Below are positions 1 to 9,913 of a stretch of DNA of 64,000 bases, one piece after another. The first letter of the stretch is position 1. Each line of letters opens with the position of its first letter. Under the pieces are notes generated by a model that had not been told where the DNA came from, ran no database searches, and saw only the letters and a program-made list of their open reading frames with translations. Source of the stretch: Bernardetia sp963719525 (GTDB lineage Bacteria > Bacteroidota > Bacteroidia > Cytophagales > Bernardetiaceae); the NCBI GenBank assembly GCA_963719525.1, contig CAVRCG010000004.1:1550001-1614000 (forward strand). Reading direction: 5' to 3'. The translations under genes were made by a program, and so were the position numbers.

Positions 1-2
1 TA

Positions 3-1373
3 ACAAATGAAAATTCTCGTTTGTATGAACTTAATTGGAAGGTTATTTTAGAACTTTTGGAAGATAATAATATCCAAAATCAAGCTTTTGCAAGTGATAT
101 TCTACTCTTTAAGTCTAGACTTTTAGGAGCAACTCAAATTCCGTTTTCTATCTTGAATGGATTTTTCAATAGTGAATCAGAAGAAATTCGTAGAAATGGA
201 ATGGCGATTTTTTCAGAATATCCACAGAATGCACTTTTAGAAGCGCATGAGCTTTTAGGGAATATGCTCGTTTCTGCTCATCAAAGTTTGAGAGAACCAG
301 CAAAAATGATTGTTTTGAAAGTTATTACAAATAAAGAAAATCAAAATTCAAAAGAAGGAAGAGAATTTTCTGAACATATCGTAACAAAGCTTATTCAAGC
401 TCTTCGCAAAAAAGATCCAGAAGAAACAAAACGAGAAGAAGCAGCCGAAAAACTGAAAGCAGAACAAGAAAAACAGAATAAAGAAAGCAAAAATAATTCT
501 GAAACTCAAAGTGAAAATACGCAATCAGAACAAGAACCATTAAGTGTTCATAAAGAAATAGCAGAATTATTATTGACTTATTTTGATGATTATTTGGCAA
601 AAATTACGCTCAAAACTACCCTTAATCTTCTTCACGGAAATTATAGAGAAGGACAATTTGTAGGTTTCCATATTCTCAAAAATCATATTATTTCTTCTAA
701 AAATAACACAGAAGAAAAAGAAATTTCTATTCGTCAGATTGTCGCTTTAGCAGCTCATGAACTTCTAGAAATTCGTAGCTGGACACTAGAATATTACAAA
801 AACAATATTGCTCGCATTCGTTATGAACGTGATGAAGCGTTGCGAATTTTAGATGCAAAATGGGAAGATGTTCGTCAGAAAGTGATGGTCTTTTTTAGAG
901 AAAACTTTACCGAAAACGATTGGGACGTAGATAGTTTGATTTCGGTTGCTGATTCGGTTCGTCCTGATGTGGAAGCATTTGGAAAAGAACTGATTACAAA
1001 ATTCTTTGAAGAAAAAGATGGAGAAAAATATCTCACTATGCTTAGTCAGCACCCAAGTAATTCGATGCAACTTTTCGCCACCAATTATTTAGAACGTTTT
1101 GCAACAGGAAATTTATCACGCTTGAAAGAAATGGAATTGTATTTTCGTACTGTTTTGATGCAAGTAAATAAAGGCAGAATTGCAAAAGATAGAGTGCTAG
1201 ATTTCTTAGAAAAAGAGGCTTTATCATCAAAAGAAACGGCCTTTTGGGTTGTTCCTTTATTTAATGATTTGGTGGCTACAAGTGCCGTTCAAGACAAAGA
1301 GCGATTTATTCAAATTCTCCAAAAACTAAAAGTGAACTATGAGAATTTGAAGGTGGCTTTGGTTTTTGAGTAA
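3..1373 (+). CDS. Helical-repeat (HEAT-like) protein, 5' end outside window
   Basis: The frame is open from the first bases of the window, so the gene starts upstream and about 457 codons are visible. The product is rich in amphipathic helices with the irregular periodicity of HEAT/ARM repeats. A charged low-complexity linker (Lys/Glu/Gln/Asn) near residues 130-175 separates two helical halves. No catalytic motif is recognised. A SWIM zinc-finger gene lies 0.7 kb downstream on the same strand. In many bacteria SWIM proteins sit with MoxR/VWA genes, so this may be a scaffold in such a cluster, but that is inference. The stop is followed by dispersed palindromic repeats and no obvious terminator. 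Confidence 0.6.
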   Translation, partial: TNENSRLYELNWKVILELLEDNNIQNQAFASDILLFKSRLLGATQIPFSILNGFFNSESEEIRRNGMAIFSEYPQNALLEAHELLGNMLVSAHQSLREPAKMIVLKVITNKENQNSKEGREFSEHIVTKLIQALRKKDPEETKREEAAEKLKAEQEKQNKESKNNSETQSENTQSEQEPLSVHKEIAELLLTYFDDYLAKITLKTTLNLLHGNYREGQFVGFHILKNHIISSKNNTEEKEISIRQIVALAAHELLEIRSWTLEYYKNNIARIRYERDEALRILDAKWEDVRQKVMVFFRENFTENDWDVDSLISVADSVRPDVEAFGKELITKFFEEKDGEKYLTMLSQHPSNSMQLFATNYLERFATGNLSRLKEMELYFRTVLMQVNKGRIAKDRVLDFLEKEALSSKETAFWVVPLFNDLVATSAVQDKERFIQILQKLKVNYENLKVALVFE

Positions 1374-1382
1374 TAATTCCAA

Positions 1383-1454
1383 CCGTCAACGAGACTTTGT
1401 CGTCGTTGAGGATTATAGTTCAAAACCTCGTTGACGGCAACGCCTCAACGACGG
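1383..1454. repeat. Dispersed palindromic repeat, family A, two copies
   Basis: Two adjacent copies of a short palindrome lie in opposite orientations. The arms are CCGTCAACGAG and CGTTGAGG/CAACGACGG, with a variable centre such as ACTTTGTCGT. The same unit recurs at 21996, 49577, 49669, 50833, 50882, 52914 and, degenerate, 62123, always between genes. Each copy could fold as a hairpin, but no T-run follows here. Confidence 0.7.
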
Positions 1455-1519
1455 TTGGATTTTCTTATATTTTTGCTTACTAAAAAAAAGTGTTCTATCT
1501 ATTCATAAAAAAAATAAAG

Positions 1520-2068
1520 ATGAAACAAAAAATCTATATCTTATTAATTTTGCTTTTAAGTAGTTGTGGAAATTCTGAAAATCAAACAGCAGAATCAGAA
1601 ATCACATCAAAAAATAAATTAGAAATAGAATCAATACTTCAATCTCAAAATTTTAAAAGAGATAGTCTAAGTAGTATAATAAGTCTAGCAATAGATTACA
1701 TTAATTCTCAAGAAATTAACAATGCTATTCATAGCATAAATAAAGGAGATGATTCTTGTGGTAATGGAATGTTAAAAAATATTTGGACTTTTAAAGAAAC
1801 ATATGTTAGAGCTAGTTTAGATATAATAATCATAGAAGGTAATTTTTATGATAGAAAATTTGAATGTAAGAATACTGTGAATTATTTATCTCAAAGTGAA
1901 TATTTTATATTAGAAAAAGATACTTTATACCACCAGCAGGATTACATCTTATCTGTTGCTGATAGTCAAATGATAAATGTTGTTTTGAATGGAATTGATA
2001 GTTTAGAAACTTATCCAATGTCAGAACAAAAGCAAAAATTATTGCAAAAATATGTTTTAAACAAATGA
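1520..2068 (+). CDS. Small lipoprotein of unknown function
   Basis: I chose the ATG at 1520 instead of the upstream GTG at 1490, because it begins a standard lipoprotein signal: MKQK, a hydrophobic stretch, then LLSSCG with the lipidated Cys near residue 17. The mature part (about 165 residues) is polar and low in complexity at its N-terminus. It contains two further Cys residues (in DSCGNG and FECKN) that could form a disulphide. I recognise no domain. It lies 40 bp upstream of the SWIM gene on the same strand. It is probably exported and anchored in the inner or outer membrane; the function is unknown. Confidence 0.6.
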   Translation: MKQKIYILLILLLSSCGNSENQTAESEITSKNKLEIESILQSQNFKRDSLSSIISLAIDYINSQEINNAIHSINKGDDSCGNGMLKNIWTFKETYVRASLDIIIIEGNFYDRKFECKNTVNYLSQSEYFILEKDTLYHQQDYILSVADSQMINVVLNGIDSLETYPMSEQKQKLLQKYVLNK

Positions 2069-2108
2069 TTTGAGAATATTAAAAGAATTACCACAAAAAA
2101 ATACAATT

Positions 2109-3792
2109 ATGCTTTTCGAATATAAATACGGTGGAAACACCAACATCATAAATAATTCAGAGCAGACTTCCATGTCTTTTGCTCCTGACACGCTTCGTGA
2201 ACCTACTTTTTTTGTAGGAAAATTGGACAAAAAAATTCCTTTTCGTGAAGCCATTTCTTCATTGCATCATGTCGTGGTTTCGGATTTGCGTTTCAAACCC
2301 AAAGACAAAACTGAATATAAAGCGTGGGCAGCACAACAGGAACAAATTTGGCTTGCTGAATACATGGAATCGTTTCAAATTGAAGACGTAAAAGCCAAAA
2401 TCGTAAAGACAAAAGAGGAACTGAATGAATCGTATAAAGTAAGTGGAAAAATTTTAGCACCTTATTATACTGCTCAACGTGAATATTTTAAGTATTTGTA
2501 TGAAAAAGATAAAGATACGTGGTTTGTTCTTGACCCTGTAATTACGGTTCATCCAGATGAGGTTTTCTTTGAATGTTTTAGTCAAGATGAATCTACGTAT
2601 GGAAAATTGAGTTGTAGTTACAATGTTTTTAAGGAGATAAATGAGTTTGAATGTGGAACTACTAATGTAGATTATTCGGCTACTTTATATAATGAATTTC
2701 AGAAAATTCGTAATTATAAAGATACCGATTTCAAGATTGACCCAAGTGGTTTTGAGGTTCAGACGACAAACGAAGAGAGTTATAAGGAAGTCAAAATAGA
2801 TTTGCCTGATACGTGGGTGCGTGGATTTTTGCAAGTAAGTTCTGCTATGACACTTCCTTCGACTACGCTAGATTTGCATCCGATGGATATTTTTAGTTTG
2901 TGTCAGTTTTTGAGAAGGTTTAAGGAGAAAAAAAGCCCTCGTTCGTTGCGTTTTGTGTTAGAACCAAATCAACCTATAAAGATACTTATTGAGCCGTGGA
3001 ATAAAGAATTGGTTTTTAATCGTTTGATATATACAGGAAATGAATCTAAAGAAATTCGTATTTGGGGAAGAAGACGTATTTTGATTTTGGAAAGACTTAT
3101 TCCGATTGCCAAAAATTTTAAAGTTGTTTTGTTAGGTTCTGGTTTGCCTTCTTTTTTTATAGCAGAATTGGAAGCTGACATGACTTTTACATTAGGACTT
3201 TCAGGGTGGACTTCCAACGACTGGTCTAGAGCAGGGAATTTTGATTTGATGGCACCACGAAGTAAAGTTGATGATTTTACCAAAAAAACAGTCTTCAACG
3301 CTTTGAAACAAAACTGGTTTGAGAGTTCGTCGTTCGTTGGCTCGTCGTCTAAATTTAGATACAAAAACGGTTTCGTCTGCATTGGCTGCTTACACACAAG
3401 CAGGACGAGTAATTTATGATTTGAAAATGGGTGTGTATCGTGTTCGTGAACTTTTGAAAGACCCTTTACCAATGGATAAGTTGCGTTTTGCGAGTGAAGA
3501 AGAAGAAAAAGCGACAAGTTTTATAAAGAATAATGGCGTACAGGTAGAAGTAGAAACGACAAATTTTGTAACTAAACAGGGAGAATTAACGAAACGAATC
3601 GTTTTGAAAGGTAGAGTAAAAGATAAGAATACAGTTTATCCGACACTTGTTCAGATAGATAATGACGAACGAATTGTAGATGCAAGTTGTGAGTGTAATT
3701 TTTACAAGATGAATAAATTACGAAAAGGAGCTTGTGAACATATGTTGGCTACACGAATGTATTTTAATGAAATGAAGACAGAGAGGGTTTAA
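2109..3792 (+). CDS. SWIM zinc-finger protein, reading frame broken by one extra base
   Basis: Two overlapping frames (2109-3419 and 3319-3792) together encode one protein of about 560 residues. Near 3318-3320 the frame moves +1. Deleting one T of that TTT run joins KQNW to RVRRSLARRLNLD and removes the break. The C-terminus carries the SWIM signature CECNFYKMNKLRKGACEHM (CxCx(n)CxH), a zinc-binding module used for DNA or protein contact. The preceding SLARRLNLDTKTVSSAL resembles a winged-helix segment. The ATG at 2109 (MLFEYKYGG) is preferred to the TTG at 2070. A terminator follows. The molecular role of this SWIM family is not established. Confidence 0.7.
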
Positions 3793-3814
3793 TTCTCCCC
3801 CTACATTTTTTATC

Positions 3815-3847
3815 AAAACGCTATGAAATTTTTTATAGCGTTTTTTT
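3815..3847 (+). terminator. Rho-independent terminator after SWIM gene
   Basis: The inverted arms AAAACGCTAT and ATAGCGTTTT (3815-3824 and 3835-3844) enclose a 10-base loop and run into seven Ts. The A-rich 5' side makes it usable for both converging genes. Confidence 0.8.
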
Positions 3848-3866
3848 GTTATTTTAAAACTATTAC

Positions 3867-4247
3867 CTAATCTCGTCCAATATTAACAGCTAGTTCGTTC
3901 TTTTCTTCCAACTTAAATCCAAAATATTTTTCTCTTGCCTGTTTTTGGTTCATTTTGTTTTCTTTCATATCCCACGCAATTTCAAAAAGCTCATAGACAT
4001 AACTCATAGCTAGTTTTCTTAGATTATCTCCTCTACTACAAAATAAACCAACTTTTTCAGGAATTACCCAGTTACTTTTCTCACTCTCTATTATATTTTC
4101 TAAAGTTACCCAAATATGAGTTTTGGCATCGACTCCAGAATGACCTGTACTATTTTCATCTTTCCATCTCCAAGTATCAGTTGCACCAACTAATATTTCA
4201 TCATCATCTACTGAAATATAATTTATTATAAAGTGGTTTACTTTCAT
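3867..4247 (-). CDS. Hypothetical protein
   Basis: This is a 126-residue acidic soluble protein with no signal peptide or membrane segment. Its N-terminal half is beta-rich and contains WRWKDENSTGHSG. The C-terminal half is helical and ends in a charged tail. I do not recognise a family. It is convergent with the SWIM gene and shares its terminator. The stretch from 4248 to 4450, upstream of it and of the LD-carboxypeptidase, is AT-rich and would hold both divergent promoters. Confidence 0.5.
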   Translation of the reverse strand: MKVNHFIINYISVDDDEILVGATDTWRWKDENSTGHSGVDAKTHIWVTLENIIESEKSNWVIPEKVGLFCSRGDNLRKLAMSYVYELFEIAWDMKENKMNQKQAREKYFGFKLEEKNELAVNIGRD

Positions 4248-4450
4248 GTTTATTAAAAAAATAGGCTTAAACTAGTAACTAATTGATCAACAATATAAAC
4301 TAAATAGCTGACTTATTTTTAATTTTTAGAAAATTTTAATAAATACATTAGATTTTTTGTTTAATTTTTGTATCTTTAAACTTAAACAAAACGTATTGCT
4401 TATAATCTGTTAGAATTTCCTGTCTATTTACTCCTTTACTTTTATCAATT

Positions 4451-5531
4451 ATGCAAAAATCTACATATTCAAAATCGCCTCCTTTCTTAAAAGCAAAAGA
4501 TACTATTCATTTGATTGCTCCTTCTGGAATTGTTGATTCTAATCATATTGAACATGCAGTAGATTGGATAATGAAAAATGATTTTACGCCACAAGTAGGA
4601 ATACACTTGACAGATAATTTTTACCGTTTTGCTGCAACTGACGAGCATCGATTGTTTGATTTGCAGAGAGCATTAGATTGTAAGAAAACGAAGGCAATTT
4701 GGTGTATTCGTGGTGGTTATGGAATGGGAAGAATTTTGGACAAACTCAATTGGGATAAATTTATTCAACACCCAAAGTGGCTTATTGGTTTTAGTGATAT
4801 TACGGCTATCCATTTGAAAATCAATCAATTAGGTTTTCAGAGTATGCACGGTTTTATGCCTGTTCAGTTTAAATATTTGTATCAAAATCAAGTTAATCTA
4901 GAAAACGAGAAAGCATTTACAGATTCACAAAAACGAAAATATCAACAAAGTACGAAAGGAGAAAAAGGTGTGAAAAATACGTCAGAAAGTAATACAACTC
5001 AATTTCAAGACAAAATTAATATTGAAAAATCTATTCAAAGTTTTTTAGATGCTTTGACTGGAAAAATGTATCAAATTGCTTCTTTACCTAATGAAAAAAA
5101 TAAGTTAATAAAAAATCAAGAAAAAATAAAAGCCGAAATTATAGGAGGAAATCTAAGCATGATAATTAATAGCCTTGCTACTTCAACAGAAATAAATACA
5201 GATAATAAAATCCTTTTTTTGGAAGAAGTAGGCGAAAATTTGTACGCAGTAGATAGAATGTTAGGTCAGCTTTATAGAGCAGGAAAACTCAAAAATTTGA
5301 AAGGACTTATAATTGGAAGTTTTTCTGGCTCAAAACAAACTGCCCAACAATTCGGCTTTTCTGTTCAAACAAATGGTATTAGATTTAACAAGAGAATATA
5401 ATTTTCCTATCGCTTTTGATTTTCCTATCGGACATACTTCTGAAAATCAAACTGTTATTTGTGGTGCAAATGTAGAATTTGAACTGAATGAAAATGGTGG
5501 CGTTTTGAAGTTTTCACAAAATCCTGTTTAA
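4451..5531 (+). CDS. ldcA: LD-carboxypeptidase (murein tetrapeptidase LdcA-like), frame broken by one extra base
   Basis: Peptidase S66 family: it removes the terminal D-Ala from murein tetrapeptides during peptidoglycan recycling. The visible motifs are IHLIAPSG at the N-terminus, IWCIRGGYGMGRIL and GFSDITAIH around the nucleophile-serine region, LEEVGENLYAVDRML with the catalytic Glu, and FDFPIGH with the catalytic His. The His lies in a second frame (to 5531). Removing one A from the AAA at 5367-5369 restores SVQQMVLDLTREYNFP and gives 359 residues. A polar insert of about 45 residues (near 155-200) is longer than usual. It lies 84 bp upstream of lpxB, consistent with shared cell-envelope expression. 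Confidence 0.85.
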
Positions 5532-5615
5532 TTATTCGTATTTGTAGGGAAAAGACACGTCTTTTCCTAATTTTGTGTTTTCCAAAAAGATAAATGAAAC
5601 AAAACACAAAAAACA

Positions 5616-6782
5616 ATGCGCTTCTATATCATTGCTGGCGAAAAATCAGGCGATTTGCATGCTTCTAATTTAGTAAATGCTCTTAAAAAAGAATATCCAC
5701 AAGCTATTTTTAGAGGGTTTGGAGGAGATTTGATGGAAAAAGAAGATGTAGAATTAGCCAAACACTACAGAGAAACGGCTTTTATGGGTTTCTTTGAGGT
5801 TGTTCAAAATTTAGGAACAATCCGAAAATTACTCTCATTTTGTAAAAAAGATATTCTAAATTTCAAACCTGATGCCGTTATCTTTGTAGATTACCCCGGT
5901 TTTAATCTTCGCATAGCTAAATATTTGAGAAATTATTATACTAAAAAATCTACTTCTCAAACTATTTCTTCCCAAGAAATTCCCAAATTATTTTATTATA
6001 TTTCTCCAAAACTTTGGGCGTGGAATCAATCAAGAGCAAAACAGATTGAAAGAAACATTGATTATATGTTTTCTATTTTACCTTTCGAAATTGAATTTTA
6101 CAAACAATTTGATTTTGATAGAATAAGTTATGTAGGAAATCCACTTTTTGATGCGATTGATAATTTTATTCCAAATAATGATTTTTTGTTGGAAAATAAT
6201 TTGAAACACAAAGTAAAAAAAACTAATCAAAAAGTCATTGCACTTTTAGCAGGAAGTAGAAAACAAGAAGTGAAATCACTTTTGCCTGTGATGATAGAAG
6301 TAGTCAAAAAGTTTAAGTCAAAATCTGATTCAAACTCAAATTCTACTAAGTACAAATTCGTTTTAGCTGGTGTTTCTAGTTTAGAGGAAAGTTTGTACGA
6401 TGAAGCAAAAGCAAACGGAATTGAACTTATTTTTGAACAAACTTACGATTTACTCTCTCATGCCGATGCTGCTATTGTTGCTTCTGGAACGGCTACTTTA
6501 GAAACGGCTTTGTTTCAAGTTCCTCAGATTGTGATTTATAAAGTAAATGCAATTACATATCAGATTGCAAAATTAGTAATTAAAGTAAAATGGGTTTCGT
6601 TAGTAAATCTTATTGCAAACAAAGAAATCGTAAAAGAACTTTTACAACACAATGCAAACGTTGAAAACATTAGTCAAGAATTAGAATTACTTTTAGATAC
6701 AGAAGGAGAGCGATATAATTTTATAAAAGAAGAATACGTAAAACTCAAAAATCAAATTCAGACAGAAGGAGTTTCTATTTGA
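5616..6782 (+). CDS. lpxB: Lipid-A-disaccharide synthase
   Basis: Glycosyltransferase family 19. It joins UDP-2,3-diacylglucosamine to lipid X to make the lipid A disaccharide at the inner face of the cytoplasmic membrane. The 388-residue length is normal. Recognisable segments are MRFYIIAGEKSGDLHAS at the N-terminus, FRGFGGDLM, the FVDYPGFNLRIAK block, YYISPKLWAWNQSRAKQIE, YVGNPLFD, the nucleotide-binding LLAGSRKQEV and ASGTATLETALF. It follows the LD-carboxypeptidase on the same strand, and both serve the envelope. It shows that the organism makes a lipopolysaccharide-type outer membrane. Confidence 0.96.
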   Translation: MRFYIIAGEKSGDLHASNLVNALKKEYPQAIFRGFGGDLMEKEDVELAKHYRETAFMGFFEVVQNLGTIRKLLSFCKKDILNFKPDAVIFVDYPGFNLRIAKYLRNYYTKKSTSQTISSQEIPKLFYYISPKLWAWNQSRAKQIERNIDYMFSILPFEIEFYKQFDFDRISYVGNPLFDAIDNFIPNNDFLLENNLKHKVKKTNQKVIALLAGSRKQEVKSLLPVMIEVVKKFKSKSDSNSNSTKYKFVLAGVSSLEESLYDEAKANGIELIFEQTYDLLSHADAAIVASGTATLETALFQVPQIVIYKVNAITYQIAKLVIKVKWVSLVNLIANKEIVKELLQHNANVENISQELELLLDTEGERYNFIKEEYVKLKNQIQTEGVSI

Positions 6783-6997
6783 ACAGCTAAAAAAATAAAA
6801 GAAATTTTAAAGTAGCTTGTCTTCAAAAATAGTACAATCTTACTTTTAAGATAGACTATAATTTCGTAAATTTGTTTAAAGAGAAAGTATTACTATCAAA
6901 AAAGTATTCCCTATCATTGTGGTAAAAGGTAAAACATCAATTACTTAAAGTAGTTGTAACTAGTATAATAAAATCAACTGCGACTATTAATTAAATT

Positions 6998-7621
6998 ATG
7001 CCAAAAACATATTTAGATTTATTAGAAAGTAATAAAAAATGGGCTTCCACAGTTCAAGATTCTAATCCTAATTTTTTTGATGATTTATCGCACGGACAAC
7101 ACCCAAATTACTTGTGGATTGGTTGTGCTGATAGTCGTGTGCCTGCTTCAGAGATTACTGGCGTTGTTCCGGGGTCTATTTTCGTTCACAGGAATATTGC
7201 TAATATGGTGGTTTATACAGATATGAATATGTTGAGTGTCCTTTATTATGCCGTAAAAGTGCTGCATGTAAAACACATTATTGTTTGTGGTCATTATGGT
7301 TGTGGAGGTGTGATTTCGGCAATGCAAAAAGAAACATTCGGATTTATTGATAATTGGTTGCTTCATATCAAAGATGTATATCGTCTTCATCAAAAAGAAT
7401 TGGATAGCATTAAAGATAAAGAAAAACGAGCAAATAAATACGTAGAATTAAATGTAATTGAACAAGTATTAAACCTTTCTAAAATCTCGTTTTTGAATGA
7501 AGAATGGGAAAAAGGAGAATTTCCTTATATACACGGATGGGTGTATAGCTTGAAAGATGGAATTTTGAAAGACCTGAATGTTACCACGAATAATACAGAA
7601 AGTTTGGATTCTGTATTTTGA
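6998..7621 (+). CDS. can: Beta-class carbonic anhydrase
   Basis: It interconverts CO2 and bicarbonate in the cytoplasm. At 207 residues it has the normal length. The zinc site is complete: CADSRVP supplies the first Cys and the Asp/Arg dyad, and HYGCGG supplies the His and second Cys. GSIFVHRNIANMV and HGWVYSLKDG match the family core and C-terminal segments. The 215 bp upstream of the gene (6783-6997) contain no other feature that I can identify. It appears to be a single-gene unit. Confidence 0.95.
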   Translation: MPKTYLDLLESNKKWASTVQDSNPNFFDDLSHGQHPNYLWIGCADSRVPASEITGVVPGSIFVHRNIANMVVYTDMNMLSVLYYAVKVLHVKHIIVCGHYGCGGVISAMQKETFGFIDNWLLHIKDVYRLHQKELDSIKDKEKRANKYVELNVIEQVLNLSKISFLNEEWEKGEFPYIHGWVYSLKDGILKDLNVTTNNTESLDSVF

Positions 7622-7665
7622 TTTAGCAAAGAAGCATTTTAGAATTATGTAGCTCATTTTCATTT

Positions 7666-7691
7666 GTAGCTCACTCTTTAGAGTGAGAAGC
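7666..7691. repeat. Dispersed palindromic repeat, family B
   Basis: A near-perfect palindrome built on CTCACTCTTTAGAGTGAG and flanked by GTAG and AAGC. Related copies lie at 32771, 33026 and 60159, and a degenerate one near 27838. All are intergenic. Confidence 0.6.
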
Positions 7692-7832
7692 ATTTTGAAG
7701 AAAAATAAAAACACAGTAAATTCAAATTGCCATAAAACACCTAAAAAAAAATATACTCTCATAAGAAAATAATACAAAGAAAATATCCTCATTGATTTTA
7801 AATTAATCAAACAACATTAATATTCATAAAAT

Positions 7833-8528
7833 TTGAAAACTCTACTCTCAAAAATACAAATAAAAATAAACGAACGTGTTTATTTAAAAGATCCAGAAAG
7901 TTCTGAATTAGGACGTAAAATTGTACGCCAAAGCATTGCTCTTATTGATGTAATAGGACTAGAAAACTTTACTTTCAAGAAACTAGCAAAAGAAATTGGC
8001 TCAACAGAAGCGTCTGTTTATCGTTACTTTGAAAACAAACACAAATTACTTATTTATTTGGTTTCGTGGTATTGGAATTGGATGGAGTACCAGTTAGTTT
8101 TTCAAACAAGCAATTTAGAATCTCCAGAAAAGGCTCTTGAAACGGCTATCGCAACGCTTGCAAAACCAATAGAAGTAGATAATCAGTATGATAATATCGA
8201 TGCGACAGCTCTGCACAGAATTGTAGTTTCGGAATCTGCAAAGGCATATTTGACAAAAGAAGTAGATAACGACAACAAAGAAGGTTATTTTGCAAGTTAT
8301 AAAAGACTGACACACAGAGTTTCGGCAATGATTTTAAAATTAAATCCAAATTATAAATTTCCAATTGCACTTGTTTCTATAATTATGGAAAGTTCGCACC
8401 AACAGAGTTATTTTGCCAAGCATTTGCCATCACTTACAGAAGTAAGAGGAGATGATGAGGAGAAGAGTTTAATAGAATTTTTGACAGATTTGATATTTAA
8501 TGCTTTGAAAGTAGAAAGAAAGAAATAA
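7833..8528 (+). CDS. TetR/AcrR-family transcriptional regulator
   Basis: This 231-residue protein has an N-terminal helix-turn-helix near residues 30-70, seen in IVRQSIALIDVIGLENFTFK, LAKEIGSTEASVYRYF and NKHKLLIYLV. That pattern is the classical TetR DNA-binding domain. The remaining all-helical part would be the ligand and dimer domain. The visible start is TTG at 7833, and no ATG fits the N-terminus (KTLLSKIQIKIN), so the start is uncertain. The downstream neighbour is a beta-barrel protein 330 bp away; whether it is the target is unknown. Confidence 0.8.
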   Translation: MKTLLSKIQIKINERVYLKDPESSELGRKIVRQSIALIDVIGLENFTFKKLAKEIGSTEASVYRYFENKHKLLIYLVSWYWNWMEYQLVFQTSNLESPEKALETAIATLAKPIEVDNQYDNIDATALHRIVVSESAKAYLTKEVDNDNKEGYFASYKRLTHRVSAMILKLNPNYKFPIALVSIIMESSHQQSYFAKHLPSLTEVRGDDEEKSLIEFLTDLIFNALKVERKK

Positions 8529-8861
8529 ATTTCGTTTTTTAAATGTTAAATATTTGCCAAAATAATAGAATATTATAAAAAAAATTACACACAAAAAATA
8601 AATAAATAATAAAAACAAGACATTTTTTATTGTACTTTTTCCAAAAACATGGTACTTTCTCCGAAAAATAACTATTAAAGCACACTAAATATGTTAGTTT
8701 GAAAAGCAAAGTTTGAAGAAAATAATTTTCAAACATTCAAAACTTCTTTTTACATTTGCAGCGTTAAGCAAACGAACCTAAAACACAACTTCGCTCTACT
8801 TAATATTTTTGCAGCTATTTTTATACATATTAGTATTTATTTTATAATCTTTTAAAGTCAA
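8529..8861. other. Gene-free spacer with promoter-like box
   Basis: These 333 AT-rich bases hold no open frame of note. TACATTTG at 8751-8758 matches the Bacteroidota -7 consensus TAnnTTTG, about 100 bp upstream of the outer-membrane gene. I found no convincing -33 TTTG at the right distance, so the promoter call is weak. Confidence 0.35.
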
Positions 8862-9638
8862 ATGAAAAAAATCACACTATTTGTTCTGCTGTTTGCTTGC
8901 GTTCAATCTGTAAGTTTTGCTCAAAAATTATCTATTCAATCCGTTCAGGTAGGTTATAGAATGTACGAAATGGGACAAGGATTTACTCCTTATGATATTT
9001 CAGAATTTGTAACAGAACCAGAAGCGTATAACGAAATGATAAGTCAGTATGAAACAGATGGATATTCATCAGGAGGAGGAATACTTGTTCCAAAACAGTA
9101 TTACATAAATATTGAATTAGGAAATAAAGAATCCAATTTTTGGAGTAAGTATAGCTTACAAACAGGAATTTCTATAGGCAGTCGGTTGTCTAATAAAGCT
9201 GCTTTGAGTAATTTGAATGTGAACTATGATGATAATTCGTATGTAAAAGAATATTATTATTTTACACAAAATCAGCGTTTTGTAGGTGCAAATGTAGGTT
9301 TACGTAGAAGAATAGGACTTGCCCAAAACTTCAATTTATTAATTGGTTTGGAAACAGAAGCAAGATTTTCAGTAGAACATAATTACACGCAACAAAAAGA
9401 AAGTATATTCTCTAGTAGTGTAAGCGAAGGTGGAGTTGTCTATGAAACTTTACGTTCATTTAAAGGAAAGCAAATCATTCAAAGTCATATTATGTTACCT
9501 GTCGGATTTGAGTTTGTGCATAAATCTATTTCATTACGTGCAGAAGGATTTTATGGGTTATTAAATGACAGATTTCGTTCTACTTATGGCTATTACGATA
9601 ATGCTGGTTTGTCTTTTTGGTTAGGATATAGATTTTAA
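8862..9638 (+). CDS. Predicted outer-membrane beta-barrel protein
   Basis: The start gives a clear type I signal peptide (MKKITLFVLLFACVQSVSFAQ, written here as MKKITLFVLL through SFAQ) cleaved near residue 21. The mature protein alternates aromatic and polar residues in short strands and ends in an aromatic C-terminal strand (LSFWLGYRF), as outer-membrane barrels do. Length is 258 residues. I cannot assign it to a characterised porin or adhesin family. A terminator lies about 105 bp downstream. Confidence 0.65.
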   Translation: MKKITLFVLLFACVQSVSFAQKLSIQSVQVGYRMYEMGQGFTPYDISEFVTEPEAYNEMISQYETDGYSSGGGILVPKQYYINIELGNKESNFWSKYSLQTGISIGSRLSNKAALSNLNVNYDDNSYVKEYYYFTQNQRFVGANVGLRRRIGLAQNFNLLIGLETEARFSVEHNYTQQKESIFSSSVSEGGVVYETLRSFKGKQIIQSHIMLPVGFEFVHKSISLRAEGFYGLLNDRFRSTYGYYDNAGLSFWLGYRF

Positions 9639-9667
9639 GTAGATGTGTTTTACACCAAAAAAGTCAA

Positions 9668-9722
9668 TTTGATAAATCAAATGGCTACGTTATAAATGAC
9701 GTAGAGGCTTGATTTATCAAGT
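9668..9722. repeat. Dispersed palindromic repeat, family C
   Basis: The outer arms TTTGATAAATCAA and TTGATTTATCAAG enclose inner arms CTACGT and ACGTAG. The same nested architecture occurs at 47419-47471, with a different spacer. It lies between the beta-barrel gene and its terminator. Confidence 0.65.
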
Positions 9723-9743
9723 TGAAAAAAATCAAAATGAATC

Positions 9744-9780
9744 AAGACTTTATACAAAAAATGGTATAAGGTCTTTTTTC
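9744..9780 (+). terminator. Rho-independent terminator
   Basis: The arms AAGACTTTATA (9744-9754) and TATAAGGTCTT (9764-9774) run into a TTTTTT tract. It would end the transcript of the beta-barrel gene. Confidence 0.7.
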
Positions 9781-9913
9781 GTTTAAAGATTATTCTACAA
9801 TTTTCAATTAATCAGCAAATTAATTTCAACAATTAATCTTTGTTCTCTGTTGTATAGTTTTCTACTTTCAAAAAAATAGTGAGAAACAAGAAATTAATAA
9901 AACACAAAATTAT

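Noticed and set aside
2969..3517. 182-codon open frame on the minus strand
   Set aside because: It is antisense to the SWIM gene, whose zinc-finger and family motifs are on the plus strand.
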